A stretch of 64,000 nucleotides of DNA, from assembly GCA_942492935.1 (NCBI GenBank), contig OW818654.1, positions 248,001-312,000 on the forward strand, read 5' to 3'. Positions within the stretch are counted from its first letter, which is position 1, and each line of letters starts with the position of its first letter. The translations under genes and the position numbers were made by a program. This stretch comes from JANJUO01 sp942492935 (GTDB taxonomy: Bacteria > Bacteroidota > Ignavibacteria > Kapaibacteriales > UBA2268). The notes under the pieces are model-generated. The model did not search any database. It saw only the letters and a list, made by a program, of their open reading frames with translations, and had not been told where the DNA came from. This document shows positions 17,343 to 24,915 of the stretch, one piece after another.

Positions 17343-18356
17343 ATGAATACTCAAATGCAAATGCCCGAAAGGGTAATTATTGAAGAAACTTCTTCTGAAT
17401 TTCACGGAAGATTTGTACTCCAACCATTGGAACCAGGTTTTGGTGTTACTATTGGTAATTCATTGAGAAGAGTTTTACTTTCTTCAATCCCGGGTTCTGC
17501 AATTATCGGATTTAAAATATCTGATGTTTTGCACGAATTTCAAACCATTCAGGGCGTTGTTGAGGATACCACTGAAATTATCCTCAATCTTAAAGAAGTT
17601 CGCTTCAAAACTGCGGATAAAAAATTGCAAAGAATTATGCTTCATCTTAAAGGTCCATGTATTTGGACTGCTAAGGATATTCAGGATAATTGTCCGCAAA
17701 TAGAAGTTATGGACCCTGATAAGCATATTGCTACTTTAGCTGAAGATGCTGAGTTCGATGTAGAACTTCGTATTGGTAGAGGTAAAGGCTATATTCCTGC
17801 AGAAGACCAGGTTATTGTTGATTTTCCTATCGGAATGTTACCAATTGATGCTATCTATACTCCTATCAGAAATGTTATTTATAACATAGAGCCATATCGT
17901 GTTGGTCAAAGAACTGACTACGAAAGACTTATTCTTGATGTGAGAACAGATGGAACTATTACTGCTCGTGAAGCTGTTCATCAATCTGCAAAAATCCTTC
18001 AAGACCACGTTAAATTCTTCATTACTTTTGACGAGTTTGAAGAAGATGTTCCTGTACAGGAATCGCAAGAAGAAGAAGTTAAAGCAGCTGAAAGAAACAG
18101 ACTTAGAAAAATTCTTCTTACTCCAGTTGATGAACTTGAACTTTCCGTTAGGGCGCATAATTGTCTAAAAGCCGCTAATATTAAAACTCTTGCTGAACTT
18201 GTACAGTTGCAGGAATCTGAATTACTCAAGTTTAGAAATTTTGGTCGTAAATCTCTTTCCGAATTGGGTGAAGTTGTTGAACTTCATGGTTTGGAATTTG
18301 GTATGAGCGTTGAGCATTATCTTAAAGATGAAGTTAAGATTACTCTCGCTGATTAA
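17343..18356 (+). CDS. rpoA: RNA polymerase subunit alpha
   Basis: Assembly and activator-contact subunit of RNA polymerase; 337 residues. The N-terminal domain carries LEPGFGVTIGNSLRRVLLSS and, after an acidic linker near residues 235-250, the C-terminal domain carries LSVRAHNCLKAANIKTLAEL and LLKFRNFGRKSLSELGE. The arginine and asparagine that contact UP-element DNA in other species are retained. It lies 66 nt after rpsK and 43 nt before rplQ. Confidence 0.98.
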   Translation: MNTQMQMPERVIIEETSSEFHGRFVLQPLEPGFGVTIGNSLRRVLLSSIPGSAIIGFKISDVLHEFQTIQGVVEDTTEIILNLKEVRFKTADKKLQRIMLHLKGPCIWTAKDIQDNCPQIEVMDPDKHIATLAEDAEFDVELRIGRGKGYIPAEDQVIVDFPIGMLPIDAIYTPIRNVIYNIEPYRVGQRTDYERLILDVRTDGTITAREAVHQSAKILQDHVKFFITFDEFEEDVPVQESQEEEVKAAERNRLRKILLTPVDELELSVRAHNCLKAANIKTLAELVQLQESELLKFRNFGRKSLSELGEVVELHGLEFGMSVEHYLKDEVKITLAD

Positions 18357-18399
18357 TTTGAAATTGATTTTATTAATGTAACAGGATTGAATATTAGCT

Positions 18400-19077
18400 A
18401 TGAGACATTTAGTATCAGGCAGAAAATTAGGAAGAACAAGTTCACATAGAAGAGCTCTTATGTGCAATATGGCTTCCTCACTTTTTGAACATAAAAAGAT
18501 TGAAACAACTGAAGCAAAAGCTAAAGAACTTAGAATGTTTGCAGAAAAACTTATTACAAAAGCCAAAATTGCTTTCGCACGTGAAAAGCAAGGTTTGTTG
18601 CCAGCTGGTCAGACTATTGACATACACAACAGACGTATGGTTGCAAGAGATATTCGTAAGAAAGCTGTTCTTCAGGAATTATTTGATTCGATTGCTCCTG
18701 TTGTCGAATCAAGAAATGGTGGTTATACCAGAATAATCAAAACTGGTTTTAGACACGGCGATGGTGGAAAAACCGCAATTATTGAATTAGTTGATTGGTC
18801 AGCTCCTCAAGATGGTGCTGTTTCTGCAAATCGTAGAAAAAGAAAACCTACTGTGAAACCAGTTGCTAAAACACAAGTTGAAACTGCAAAACCTGTAGTA
18901 GCAGAAGTAGTTGAACCTATTGAAGTTATTAATGAACCAATGGTTGAAGAAGTAGTTACTGAAACAGTAGCAACTACTGAAGAAGTTGTTGCAGAAGTAG
19001 AAACTCCAACTGTTGATGAAAATATTGTTGCAGAAGAAACTCCAACTACTGATGAGAAAAAAGAAGAGCAGGCATAA
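18400..19077 (+). CDS. rplQ: 50S ribosomal protein L17 with long acidic tail
   Basis: Large-subunit protein at the tunnel exit; 225 residues, against about 115-130 usually. The first 120 residues are normal L17 (MRHLVSGRKLGRTSSHRRAL, then NGGYTRIIKTGFRHGDGGKT). The remaining ~100 residues form a low-complexity tail: a basic RRKRKPTVKP linker followed by Val/Glu/Thr repeats, probably disordered. The frame is open and codon use does not change, so the tail is real as written. Last gene of the run, followed by a terminator. Confidence 0.96.
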   Translation: MRHLVSGRKLGRTSSHRRALMCNMASSLFEHKKIETTEAKAKELRMFAEKLITKAKIAFAREKQGLLPAGQTIDIHNRRMVARDIRKKAVLQELFDSIAPVVESRNGGYTRIIKTGFRHGDGGKTAIIELVDWSAPQDGAVSANRRKRKPTVKPVAKTQVETAKPVVAEVVEPIEVINEPMVEEVVTETVATTEEVVAEVETPTVDENIVAEETPTTDEKKEEQA

Positions 19078-19109
19078 TTAGTTATAGTCGCTCATTGTTT
19101 TTTAAAAAG

Positions 19110-19144
19110 TCAATCATGATTAAATTGTGATTGATTTTTTTTTG
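19110..19144 (+). terminator. Terminator of the ribosomal run
   Basis: TCAATCA at 19110-19116 pairs with TGATTGA at 19128-19134 and is followed by ten T residues at 19135-19144, a classical intrinsic terminator 33 nt after rplQ. Confidence 0.75.
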
Positions 19145-19152
19145 GAATTATA

Positions 19153-19833
19153 ATGGAATCAAACAAAGTATTTGCAATTGGAGATATACACGGGTGTGGT
19201 TTTACTTTTGAAGAATTACTGATTAATATATGTAATTTCCAAAAAGGTGATACTTTATTCTTGCTTGGTGATATAATTGATAGAGGACCACGTATAAAAT
19301 ATACTATAGATTTGATAATAGATTTGATTGATTCAGGTTATGATATTAAAATATGTAGGGGGAATCATGAAGAAATGCTTCTTAATTCATTAAATTCTTC
19401 TAAATTGTTAATGCAATGGTTTAAAAATGGTGGTAAAGATACTTTGGAAAGTTTTCAAGTTTTAAATGCAAATTATTTAGATGAAAGGTACTTGAATTTC
19501 TTCGAGTCCACAAATTATTATCATTTAACAGATGATTATGTTCTTGTTCATAGTGGACTTAATTTTTATTTAGATACTCCGCTTGATGATAAATCTGCTA
19601 TGTTGTGGTCAAGAGATACTTTTGTTAATAGAGAAAAAATTGGTGGTAGGAGATTAATTACAGGACATACACCAAGGGCTTTAGATACAATTAAGCAATC
19701 GCTAAATTCAGATAACATTTTTTTAGATGGTGGTTGTGTTTATCACAAAAGAGTTAAAGGTATGGGATATTTATGTGCTTTTGAATTAAATACTAAAGAA
19801 TTATACTATTTGCAAAATATAGATTTTAATTAA
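19153..19833 (+). CDS. PPP-family metallophosphoesterase (Ser/Thr phosphatase-like)
   Basis: A 226-residue hydrolase of the PPP superfamily, which includes small Ser/Thr protein phosphatases and diadenosine tetraphosphatases. All signature motifs are present in order: GDIHG (about residue 8), GDIIDRGPR, RGNHEE, LVHSGLNF and TGHTP. These supply the ligands of a two-metal centre. Which substrate it uses, phosphoprotein or dinucleotide, cannot be told from sequence. The gene starts just after the ribosomal terminator and ends 8 nt before the nucleoside phosphorylase gene, so the two may share a transcript. Confidence 0.88.
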   Translation: MESNKVFAIGDIHGCGFTFEELLINICNFQKGDTLFLLGDIIDRGPRIKYTIDLIIDLIDSGYDIKICRGNHEEMLLNSLNSSKLLMQWFKNGGKDTLESFQVLNANYLDERYLNFFESTNYYHLTDDYVLVHSGLNFYLDTPLDDKSAMLWSRDTFVNREKIGGRRLITGHTPRALDTIKQSLNSDNIFLDGGCVYHKRVKGMGYLCAFELNTKELYYLQNIDFN

Positions 19834-19841
19834 GGTTTAAT

Positions 19842-21143
19842 ATGATACCAGCTACTATATTAAAGAAAAAAAGAGAAGGTTTTGAATTAAGTAATTCAGA
19901 AATTAACTTTTTGATTAATGGAATTAAATCAGGTGAAGTTTCTGATGTGCAAATAACTGCTTTTTTAACGTCAAGTTGTATTAATGGGTTGACTGATAGT
20001 GAAATTGCATCTCTTACTTTTGCAATGCGTGATTCAGGGAAAAGATTCGACTTTTCAAAAATTAATAAACCTAAAATTGACAAACATTCTACTGGCGGTG
20101 TTGGCGATAAATTATCCTTACTGCTTGTTCCACTTGTTGTGCCTCTGGGTTTAGGGGTGCCTATGATTTCTGGTAGAGGATTGGGTCATACAGGTGGTAC
20201 GGTTGATAAACTTGAATCAATAGATGGATTTAATATCCGCCCTACTGATGATACATTTTACAAATTAATGGAAGAAAATTTTTGTTTTATGGCATGTCAA
20301 ACCGATGATATTGCACCTGCTGATAAAAAACTGTACCATATAAGAGATATTACAGGTAATGTTGAATCTACTGGTTTGATAACTGCTTCTATTTTATCCA
20401 AAAAATTAGTTGAAGATTTAGATGGATTGATGTTGGATATGAAAGTTGGGAATGGTGCATTTATGCAAGATTTTGATTCAGCAAGAATATTGGCTGAATC
20501 TATGGCAAAAGTTGCGGTAAAGACAGGTTTAAAAATGAGAATTCTTTTTTCTTCAATGGAACAACCTTTAGGTCATTCTATTGGCAATTGGATAGAAGTA
20601 GAAGAAACTATTGAATCATTGAGTGGAAATTATTGTTCGGATATAAGAATTGTTACTGAGCGATTGGCAGCTGGAATGTTATTGCTTGGTGGAATTGAAA
20701 CTGAATTACAAACTGCAATAGAATCGGTGCGGAAAGTATGGGATGACGGCACTGCTTTGAATTATTTCGATATGATGATTGAACAGCAGAACGGTAATAT
20801 AGAAAAATCACGCAATAGGTATAAGAATATTAATAGTGAAATAGTGGTTAGTGATATTGATGGCATTGTAACACAAATAGATACTTTATATTTGGGTATC
20901 TCTGGTATTATGCTTGGTGCTGGCAGAAAGAATGTTGAAGATGTGTTAGATTATGGTGCTGGAATTAAGTTGCACAGAAAATTAGGTGATGAAGTTAAGA
21001 AAGGCGATATATTGGCTACCGTTTTTGCAAAGGATAAAGATAAATTTCCACAAGCTATTGATTTGATAAAGAATTGCATTATAATTTCCGATGGCAAAAA
21101 TTTTAAAATGCCAGATTTAATTTTAGATGAATGGGTAATTTAA
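19842..21143 (+). CDS. Pyrimidine-nucleoside (thymidine) phosphorylase
   Basis: Splits thymidine or uridine with phosphate into base and (deoxy)ribose-1-phosphate for nucleoside salvage; 433 residues, normal length. The family signature is GRGLGHTGGTVDKLESI (about residues 106-122), with the phosphate-binding KHSTGGVGDKLS before it and VGNGAFM after it. An N-terminal helical domain and C-terminal alpha/beta domain fit glycosyltransferase family 3. Sequence alone does not separate DeoA (thymidine) from Pdp (broad pyrimidine) specificity. Confidence 0.92.
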   Translation: MIPATILKKKREGFELSNSEINFLINGIKSGEVSDVQITAFLTSSCINGLTDSEIASLTFAMRDSGKRFDFSKINKPKIDKHSTGGVGDKLSLLLVPLVVPLGLGVPMISGRGLGHTGGTVDKLESIDGFNIRPTDDTFYKLMEENFCFMACQTDDIAPADKKLYHIRDITGNVESTGLITASILSKKLVEDLDGLMLDMKVGNGAFMQDFDSARILAESMAKVAVKTGLKMRILFSSMEQPLGHSIGNWIEVEETIESLSGNYCSDIRIVTERLAAGMLLLGGIETELQTAIESVRKVWDDGTALNYFDMMIEQQNGNIEKSRNRYKNINSEIVVSDIDGIVTQIDTLYLGISGIMLGAGRKNVEDVLDYGAGIKLHRKLGDEVKKGDILATVFAKDKDKFPQAIDLIKNCIIISDGKNFKMPDLILDEWVI

Positions 21144-21194
21144 GTTAAATTAGAATTAGTTTCGTTTTATAGTATTTAATTTAGGAAAATCGTT

Positions 21195-21617
21195 ATGAAA
21201 AGAAAAGCAGTAGCCGTTTGGCAAGGTACAGGCATGGAAGGCAATGGTACATTATCTTCCGATAGTGGAGTATTAAATAATACACAATATTCATTTTCTA
21301 CAAGATTTGCAGATGGTATTGGAACAAATCCAGAAGAGTTGATTGCCGCTGCTCATGCAGGTTGTTTTACTATGGCACTTTCATTTCAACTTTCAAATGC
21401 AGGTTTTGTTCCTGAAAAATTAGAAACAAAAGCTGTTTTGAATATGGATAAATTAGAAATAGGTTGGACAGTAACTTCAATTGTTTTAAATCTTGAAGCT
21501 ACTATTCCAGGAATTGATACTGAGAAATTTGATGAACTTGCTGAAGCAGCAAAAGCTGGTTGTCCTATTTCACGTTTATTAAATGCTGAAATTTCGTTAA
21601 ACGCAAAGTTAAACTAA
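21195..21617 (+). CDS. OsmC-family peroxiredoxin
   Basis: Small thiol peroxidase reducing organic hydroperoxides; 140 residues. Both catalytic cysteines are visible: in TNPEELIAAAHAGCFTMALS (about residue 56) and in AGCPISRLLNAE near residue 123. The spacing fits the OsmC subgroup rather than Ohr. A 51-nt spacer follows the phosphorylase gene, and a strong hairpin lies 34 nt downstream, so it ends a transcript. Confidence 0.92.
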   Translation: MKRKAVAVWQGTGMEGNGTLSSDSGVLNNTQYSFSTRFADGIGTNPEELIAAAHAGCFTMALSFQLSNAGFVPEKLETKAVLNMDKLEIGWTVTSIVLNLEATIPGIDTEKFDELAEAAKAGCPISRLLNAEISLNAKLN

Positions 21618-21650
21618 GTGTTAATTTCTTATTTGAGTTATATATATTAC

Positions 21651-21698
21651 GCCTAATCAATAATACAAATTTTTGTATTAATGATTAGGCATTTTGAT
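21651..21698 (+). terminator. Terminator-like long hairpin after the OsmC gene
   Basis: A 19-bp stem with one mismatch: left arm from 21651 (GCCTAATCAATAATACAAA) pairs with the right arm ending at 21690 (TGATTAGGC). It is followed by ATTTTGATTTAATTT rather than a pure T run. Confidence 0.6.
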
Positions 21699-21792
21699 TT
21701 AATTTATTTAAAGATATTTTTAAACAATAAAAAATTATTACAACGTCTATATTGCTGAATAGTAATGTAATATTTATATTTTAGGAATTTTT

Positions 21793-22371
21793 ATGGTTAA
21801 TTTAATAAGAACAACCAAATTATTTAGCATAATTGCTTTTTTTGCATTTCTTGTTACTGCGTGTTCAGAATCTAAAGCTGGCAATGAAGCAGCAAATACA
21901 TCTGCAGGAGCAAGCGTTTTTCCTATAACATCAGTAATAACATCTACTGATGGCACTGTTGCAGATTTTACTTTTATGGACAATGGAAAAAAAGTAACTT
22001 TTAAGGAATTTACCAAAGGTAAAGTTGTATTTTTGAATTTCTGGGGTACATGGTGTCCTCCTTGTAGAAAGGAAATTCCTGATATAATTGAAATTTATAA
22101 AGAATATAAAAATAAAGATTTTATTGTAATTGGAATTGCACTTGAAAAAGACCAAATGACTGCAATTAATGGTGTTGCTAAATATGCAAACTCAAATGGT
22201 ATAAATTATACAAATTTTATTGGTAATAAAGAAATTCAAAATGCCTATGGTGGAATTAGTGCTGTTCCAACAACATATTTAATTGGAAAAGATGGTAAAA
22301 TTGCTGAGAAAATAGTTGGAATGCGTTCAAAAGCTGATTTTGTAACTTCAATTAATAGAATTCTGAAATAA
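21793..22371 (+). CDS. TlpA-like thioredoxin-fold lipoprotein
   Basis: Envelope thiol-disulfide protein, 192 residues. The N terminus has a signal peptide ending in a lipobox (FLVTAC, cysteine near residue 24), so it is a lipoprotein. The thioredoxin fold carries the active site WGTWCPPCRKEIP and the cis-proline segment SAVPTTYLIG. Such ResA/TlpA-like proteins act as reductants for cytochrome c maturation or for other extracytoplasmic disulfides; the partner is not visible here. AGGAATT precedes the ATG. Confidence 0.9.
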   Translation: MVNLIRTTKLFSIIAFFAFLVTACSESKAGNEAANTSAGASVFPITSVITSTDGTVADFTFMDNGKKVTFKEFTKGKVVFLNFWGTWCPPCRKEIPDIIEIYKEYKNKDFIVIGIALEKDQMTAINGVAKYANSNGINYTNFIGNKEIQNAYGGISAVPTTYLIGKDGKIAEKIVGMRSKADFVTSINRILK

Positions 22372-22627
22372 CATCTTTATAAATTTATGAAATTTAAACC
22401 GAATTTGATTTATTAAGTTCGGTTTATTTATTTTTAAAGCAATTAGTTTTTGAATATAAATCAGAAACACCGTATACTTTTTAATGTAATCAAATTGCAA
22501 ATTTTTACTTGTATTACATAGAAAATTCAAACTTTCTAATATGTAATGGATAACTACAAATTACTAAGAAAATTTTAATTCATTCTAAAGTAAGATTGAT
22601 TAGACATTTACTGTAACTACTCAATAT
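22372..22627. other. Non-coding AT-rich spacer
   Basis: No gene or recognisable signal is seen between the TlpA-like gene and the first dispersed repeat, apart from an imperfect hairpin near 22396-22432 (CCGAATTTGAT / TTAAGTTCGG) that could end the transcript. Confidence 0.5.
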
Positions 22628-22690
22628 CAAAATGAAAGAATCACGTGCAAATAACAGCTAACTTTGTTAACAATCTTCCGAAGGTTTTGA
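22628..22690 (+). repeat. Dispersed ~65-bp repeat, copy A
   Basis: Runs from AAATGAAAGAATCACGTGC to CCGAAGGTTTTGAAC. The reverse complement of 56574-56637 carries the same order of blocks (AATTCACGTGCAAATTACAG, CTAACTTTG, CCTTCCGAAGGTTTTGAA) with few differences. Here it abuts the left end of the palindromic element at 22691. Confidence 0.7.
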
Positions 22691-23030
22691 ACTGGTATGT
22701 TTACTCTGTTGGGTAATTTGCAATAATATTTCTTTCAGGTTTTGATTTTATCACGTAGTGATTGAATTATGGTAACAAGTAAATTTCTGTTTGATGAGTT
22801 ATCACGTAGTGATTAAATTATTAGTAACTTTTTGTATTATTTTGAGTTAGAATAATATAATCACTACGTGATAAATATAATATTTTCATTTATATTTATT
22901 ACCATAATACAATCACTACGTGATAATTTAAAAAGATTCAGGAATTATTATATTCAATCACTACCTGATAAAAGTTAAATTAGTAATAGCTTGTGGTAGC
23001 CATCAGAATTATTGTCAGAGTAATTACATA
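22691..23030 (+). repeat. Palindrome-bearing MITE-like element, copy 1
   Basis: Non-coding element that aligns over most of its length with the reverse complement of 36345-36634. It starts CTGGTATGTTTACTCTG. It holds forward units at 22748-22777 and 22799-22828 (core ATCACGTAGTGAT), reverse units at 22847-22875 and 22899-22926 (core ATCACTACGTGAT), and a fifth degenerate reverse unit at 22948-22972. A degenerate right end (CAGAGTAATTACATA) lies at 23016-23030; that boundary is uncertain. Confidence 0.75.
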
Positions 23031-23369
23031 ATATTTATTCTGTATAGTAATTAAAAAATGATTTTTCATATATATATTGTGAACAATATGTTACAATTAT
23101 GTGTTTTTTATGTACTAAAATATCAACAAAATACAAAAAATATGATAAAGTTTATTAATTTCAATATATGTAAATATTACTTTATAAATTTAAATATATT
23201 ATATATTGTTTTGCAAATACCAATTAATCCTACCGTAATTTATTGATAATTAATAGTGATTGATATAAATTATTTAACCTATAAATTGTTAGTTGCAACT
23301 AACTGTAATATTTGCTACTATAAAATATTTCAATTGTACAATTATGAACAAAAAATAATTAAATTTTTA
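23031..23369. other. AT-rich non-coding spacer
   Basis: Very AT-rich sequence before the cheW promoter. A 62-codon frame at 23058-23246 has no homology I recognise, extreme AT composition and no ribosome binding site. Nothing else is seen. Confidence 0.5.
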
Positions 23370-23400
23370 TTTGAAATGGTTTATTTAATAGATATGTTTG
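23370..23400 (+). promoter_or_regulatory. Bacteroidetes-type promoter of the chemotaxis genes
   Basis: TTTG at 23370-23373 and TATGTTTG at 23393-23400 are separated by 19 nt, a full match to TTTG-N19-21-TAnnTTTG. It would give a leader of about 50 nt before cheW. Confidence 0.6.
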
Positions 23401-23458
23401 CACTTTGGTAATGAACAAAATTCATTATATTGTAAATTTTATATAGGAGTTATTGATT

Positions 23459-23956
23459 ATGGATAATGAACATAATCCCTCAATAAACGGATATTCAAAC
23501 GAACTCCAGTTAGTTACATTTCATATCGGTGAAGCCGAATTTGCTGTTGATATTTTGAATATTCAAGGTATTAATAGGATGATTGAAATAACTAAAATTC
23601 CAAACTCGTTGGAATATGTTGTTGGCATAATCAATCTGAGAGGAAAAATTATTCCTATCATTGATTTGAGAATGCGGCTCGGTATGCCTCCAAGAGATTA
23701 CGACAAAGAAACTCGTTTTATTGTTGTAGAAGTGGACAAAAAGGTGATAGGTTTTATTGTTGATAGTGTAAACGAGGTTTTACGTATTAATAAAAGCATT
23801 ATCGAACCGCCACCAGCAATGGTTTTGAATGTTGATTCTGATTTTATTACAGCGGTTGGTAAACTTGAAGACAGATTACTTATTTTACTTGATATTGAAA
23901 AAGTTCTTTCCTCTCAAGCACATAAAGTGATTGAAGGACTAATTTCTTAATTTTTT
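23459..23956 (+). CDS. cheW: Chemotaxis coupling protein CheW
   Basis: Adaptor that links chemoreceptors to the kinase CheA. The protein has 163 residues and its stop codon ends at 23950. It consists of a single CheW domain: LVTFHIGEAEFAVDILNIQG near the N terminus, then VVGIINLRGKIIPIIDLRMR and GFIVDSVNEVLRI. The ATG at 23459 is preceded by TAGGAG at 23444-23449; a TTG two codons upstream is less likely. It is followed after 19 nt by an outer-membrane protein gene and then the giant receptor, so it most likely serves that receptor. Confidence 0.95.
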
Positions 23957-23969
23957 TGGAGTTTATTAA

Positions 23970-24827
23970 ATGATTAAACAGAATTCTACTATTTTGAATG
24001 TATCAAAAATAATAGTTTTATTATTTTCCTTAATTGTCGTTCCTTCATATTCCCAGAATACTGATGAGCCGAAAGCTGAATTCTCAAAAGCAATAGAAGA
24101 TAATTCCTATCTGATTGAAGAAGCTTATAATCAGGAAAAAGGTATTGTTCAGCATATTTTTACAGGTATGCAAAATTTCACACCAATTAAAGATTGGGAA
24201 TTTTCTTTTACTCAAGAATGGCCAATGTGGGGACAAACAAGTCAGTTTAGCTATACAGTACTTTATAATTCTTACAGTGCTGGCGATGTTGCAGGTTTGG
24301 GTGATTTGTTGCTGAATTACAGATATCAACTTTATGGAAAAGATGACTTTGCAGCTGTTTCACCACGTATTTCAGTGATTTTGCCTGTTGGCGACCAAGA
24401 TAAGGGCTTAGGAGATGGCACTTTGGGTGTGCAATTCAATTTACCAATTAGCAAAAGATTATCCGAGAGCTTCACTGCACATTTTAATCTTGGATATACA
24501 ATGCTTCCTGGCTATAAAACTACAAATTTGCTAAATGAAGAAATTTCTAATACGGTTGGATTATACAACGCTGGCGCAAGTATAATTTGGCTTGCATCAT
24601 ATAATTTAAATTTCATGTTTGAAGTGGTTATGGGTAATGATAAAATGGTTGATATGAATGGTGATATTTCTTACTTTAACCAAACAATTATCAATCCGGG
24701 ATTCCGCTATGCGATTGATATTGGTGAATTGCAAGTAGTTCCTGGTGTGGCATTCCCAATCACATTTGTAGAAAGTGAATCTACTTCGGGTATATTTTTA
24801 TATCTATCACTCGAACATCCGTTTTAA
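23970..24827 (+). CDS. Outer-membrane beta-barrel protein between cheW and receptor
   Basis: 285 residues with a signal peptide (hydrophobic IIVLLFSLIVVPSYS followed by Q, cleavage near residue 28). The rest consists of alternating amphipathic strands with aromatic ends, for example LLNYRYQLY, AAVSPRISVILPVG and LGVQFNLPI, and ends in an aromatic residue (HPF), as barrels do. It resembles the phenol-degradation-type OM transporter family (MetA-like), but I cannot assign a substrate. Its place between cheW and the receptor suggests either uptake of the attractant or chance clustering. Confidence 0.75.
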   Translation: MIKQNSTILNVSKIIVLLFSLIVVPSYSQNTDEPKAEFSKAIEDNSYLIEEAYNQEKGIVQHIFTGMQNFTPIKDWEFSFTQEWPMWGQTSQFSYTVLYNSYSAGDVAGLGDLLLNYRYQLYGKDDFAAVSPRISVILPVGDQDKGLGDGTLGVQFNLPISKRLSESFTAHFNLGYTMLPGYKTTNLLNEEISNTVGLYNAGASIIWLASYNLNFMFEVVMGNDKMVDMNGDISYFNQTIINPGFRYAIDIGELQVVPGVAFPITFVESESTSGIFLYLSLEHPF

Positions 24828-24842
24828 TTTTTTTTGGTTTTG

Positions 24843-24881
24843 GGTTAATTATTTAAATAATTAACCGATATTATAATTTTG
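24843..24881 (+). promoter_or_regulatory. Perfect 24-bp palindrome followed by a -7 element
   Basis: Positions 24843-24866 form a perfect palindrome (GGTTAATTATTT and its complement). Seven bases later TAATTTTG at 24874-24881 matches the TAnnTTTG element. The palindrome may be an operator overlapping the -33 region of a receptor promoter, or a terminator hairpin of the preceding gene; no T run follows it. Confidence 0.5.
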
Positions 24882-24915
24882 AAATTTATTGTTTAAATTA
24901 TTTAGGGATATTTAT

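Noticed and set aside
23058..23246. 62-codon frame upstream of cheW
   Set aside because: Extreme AT content, no ribosome binding site, no recognisable domain; composition alone explains the open frame.
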